NCBI GenBank assembly: GCA_010027295.1
Contig: RGVM01000097.1
Span: 1 to 8,131, forward strand
DNA: 8,131 nucleotides
Reading direction: 5' to 3'
Source of the DNA: Chitinophagia bacterium
GTDB taxonomy: Bacteria; Bacteroidota; Bacteroidia; Chitinophagales; Chitinophagaceae
The translations under genes were made by a program, and so were the position numbers. Below are positions 6,689 to 8,131 of this stretch, piece after piece. The notes beneath the pieces are model-generated. The model ran no database searches. It had not been told where the DNA came from and saw only the letters and a program-made list of their open reading frames with translations. Each line of letters begins with the position of its first letter. Within the stretch, counting starts at the first letter, position 1.

Positions 6689-6899
6689 GGTATCCCGCAA
6701 GGATCCTTCATTGAATTTGGCTTATTTTAAGTGACATTCTTGGGAAATATATTCCGAAGAATATTCTGGGAAAGGGATAAGAGATATTTACAAAGACCAT
6801 TTGGATTAGACATCATACGAAATTTTCCATTCAGGTCAAGGTTATTGAACGCACTTTTTATGGTCAGCAAGATATCAATCAAGCATTAAAAAGTATAAC
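6689..6899. other. Leader region of the glycosyltransferase gene, no gene seen
   Basis: AT-rich sequence without a usable ORF. It probably carries the promoter of the gene at 6900, but no good TTTG/TAnnTTTG pair is visible. TGAATTTG (6712-6719) is one base off the -7 box but lacks an upstream partner. At 6741-6773 there is a small repeat structure: TGGGAAA at 6741-6747 and again at 6767-6773, enclosing AATATATTC (6746-6754) and GAATATT (6759-6765), which can pair with a two-base bulge. The last 15 bases before the ATG are A-rich and lack a Shine-Dalgarno, as in Bacteroidota leaders. Confidence 0.4.
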
Positions 6900-7919
6900 A
6901 TGAACTTGAGAAATAACAATAAAATATTTTATATATACTGTCCTTCCAATCGTTTTAGCGGCGGCCCGACAGCATTGCATCAATTAGCAGGCATGCTAAG
7001 GGACAAAAAGCACAATGTATTTATGCATTATATTCGCCATTTGGCAAATCCTGTACACCCGAACTATGCACACTACAAAATACCATTTACAGAAAATATT
7101 CCAGACGAAAGCAATGTTCATATTATTCTACCCGAAACATACACGTTTCCATTATTTAAATTTAAGAAAGCCAATATAATTATCTGGTGGCTAAGTGTCG
7201 ATAATTACCATAAAATAACAAACTACCATAAACAAAAAGAGCAAAATGCAGGCAAATCCATACGAGAAAAAATAATGTCGTATATCGTATCCTTTCGCTC
7301 TAACAAAATATACTACGATATAAATAACAAAACACATAGAAAAATAAAAATCACACATTTGGCGCAATCATATTATGCGTATGATTTTTTGACTAAAAAC
7401 GGATTGTCCCCTAAATACCTGCATTGTTATCTGGGCGATGAGTTCGAAAACCCATCTTATGCAATTGAAGAGAAATCAGATATAGTCCTTTATAACCCCC
7501 TGAAGGGAGGAGAATTTACCAGCAAACTAATAGAATATTGCCCAGGAATATCATTTCTTAAATTACAGGATATGAGCCCGGAAGAAGTGATGGAAAAAAT
7601 GAAGCAAGCTAAAATATACATCGATTTCGGATCCCATCCAGGAAGAGATCGTTTTCCCAGGGAAGCCGCATTTTGTGGATGCTGTATTATTACCGGAAAT
7701 AAAGGTTCAGCCGAGAATGACTTTGATATTATGATACCGAGTAAATACAAATTCAAACAAAACTCATGCGATCTGAAGGATATCAAAAAAATGATTCAGG
7801 AAATATTCGACAATTTCATCGATCATTACCCGAAGTTTGAAACATATAGGAACATCATCAGTAACGAGAAAAAAACTTTCGAGCACGAATTGGATGAAGT
7901 TATCAATGAAGTACAGTAA
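6900..7919 (+). CDS. GT-B-like glycosyltransferase, probable surface polysaccharide biosynthesis
   Basis: A 339-residue soluble protein with no signal peptide or membrane helix. Its shape fits a GT-B glycosyltransferase. An N-terminal strand IFYIYCPSN (9-17) runs into a glycine loop, FSGGPTALHQLAGMLR (19-34). A linker strand follows at IIIWWLSVDNYH (93-104), then THLAQSYYAYDFL (152-164). A second Rossmann-like half starts near VLYNPLKGGEFTSKLI (196-211) and has the nucleotide-sugar-side region IYIDFGSHPGRDRFPREAAF (239-258), with E255, followed by CCIITGNKGSAENDFD (261-276) and IPSKYKF (279-285). Such proteins usually sit in capsule or O-antigen loci and transfer a sugar from a nucleotide donor; donor and acceptor cannot be read here. 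The canonical EX7E motif of family GT4 is not clearly present, so it is a divergent member. ATG 6900 has an A-rich leader. Base composition is far more AT-rich than the genes to the left, suggesting horizontal acquisition. Confidence 0.72.
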   Translation: MNLRNNNKIFYIYCPSNRFSGGPTALHQLAGMLRDKKHNVFMHYIRHLANPVHPNYAHYKIPFTENIPDESNVHIILPETYTFPLFKFKKANIIIWWLSVDNYHKITNYHKQKEQNAGKSIREKIMSYIVSFRSNKIYYDINNKTHRKIKITHLAQSYYAYDFLTKNGLSPKYLHCYLGDEFENPSYAIEEKSDIVLYNPLKGGEFTSKLIEYCPGISFLKLQDMSPEEVMEKMKQAKIYIDFGSHPGRDRFPREAAFCGCCIITGNKGSAENDFDIMIPSKYKFKQNSCDLKDIKKMIQEIFDNFIDHYPKFETYRNIISNEKKTFEHELDEVINEVQ

Positions 7920-7976
7920 CACAAGCAACGCTAAACATCATGCAAAATCATGTAAATAGGCAAAATCGAATGATTA

Positions 7977-8123
7977 CTAAGGACGACATATAAAATCATC
8001 AAACATATCACACCGCAGGGTAAATGACTTTTCTAGAATCAAAGATGGACTTCCGTACGAATTTGCAAAATCAACATACTCTTTAATCCAAGAAAATTGA
8101 ATCCTAAGAGCTCCTTCAGACAG
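7977..8123 (-). pseudogene. Possible C-terminal coding remnant at right edge
   Basis: On the - strand 48 codons are open from just inside the right edge to TAG 7979-7977. They encode a well-mixed, protein-like sequence including IQFSWIKEYVDFANSYG (8-24) and ending MFDDFICRP. The frame is closed by a TGA at 8126-8124, so it is not a simple continuation of an edge-crossing gene unless there is a frameshift. A different - strand frame is open from the edge itself for about 30 codons. I recognise no family. It could be the tail of a broken polysaccharide-locus gene convergent with the glycosyltransferase, or a chance opening. Confidence 0.2.
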
Positions 8124-8131
8124 TCATTTTG

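Noticed and set aside
5908..8131. Search for CRISPR repeats, insertion-sequence ends, integrase or attachment sites in the AT-rich part
   Set aside because: No regularly spaced repeats, transposase motifs or paired terminal repeats were seen.

Overview
The window looks like a chromosomal segment of a fairly GC-rich member of the Bacteroidota, followed by a clearly different AT-rich insert. Three things suggest Bacteroidota: starts without Shine-Dalgarno sequences, a long TolB-propeller/amidohydrolase protein with a KADSLA-type linker, and a FucP/RhaM-type gene pair. The species cannot be named from this stretch.

Layout. (1) Bases 2-1951, + strand: the C-terminal two thirds or so of a propeller-amidohydrolase protein, cut by the left edge. 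(2) 1986-2023: a 17-bp hairpin terminator between convergent genes. (3) 2050-3351, - strand: an exported M20-family metallo-amidohydrolase. (4) 3352-3489: a divergent intergenic region. (5) 3490-5907, + strand: a compact L-fucose uptake and oxidation cluster. It encodes an L-fucose dehydrogenase-like SDR, a FucP-type sugar:proton symporter broken into two ORFs that overlap by ATGA, and a RhaM-type mutarotase that overlaps the transporter by another ATGA. (6) 5908-6899: about 1 kb at roughly 40-45% GC with no confident gene, only one doubtful 145-codon ORF. (7) 6900-7919, + strand: an AT-rich gene (about 35% GC by eye) for a GT-B-like glycosyltransferase of the capsule/O-antigen type. (8) 7920-8131: mostly non-coding, with a possible - strand coding remnant at the right edge.

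How the genes fit together. The fucose cluster would import L-fucose, speed alpha/beta anomer exchange, and oxidise the sugar to L-fuconolactone. This is the entry to the non-phosphorylating pathway; the lactonase, dehydratase and later enzymes are not in the window. The amidohydrolase and the M20 enzyme are probably independent catabolic or exported hydrolases. The AT-rich right part looks like the start of a horizontally acquired surface-polysaccharide region.

I do not see a convincing undescribed system. The points most worth a second look are the split transporter with its shortened loop, the loss of expected catalytic or coupling residues in both the dehydrogenase (Lys to Asn) and the transporter (Asp to Gly), and the abrupt composition break after the mutarotase gene.
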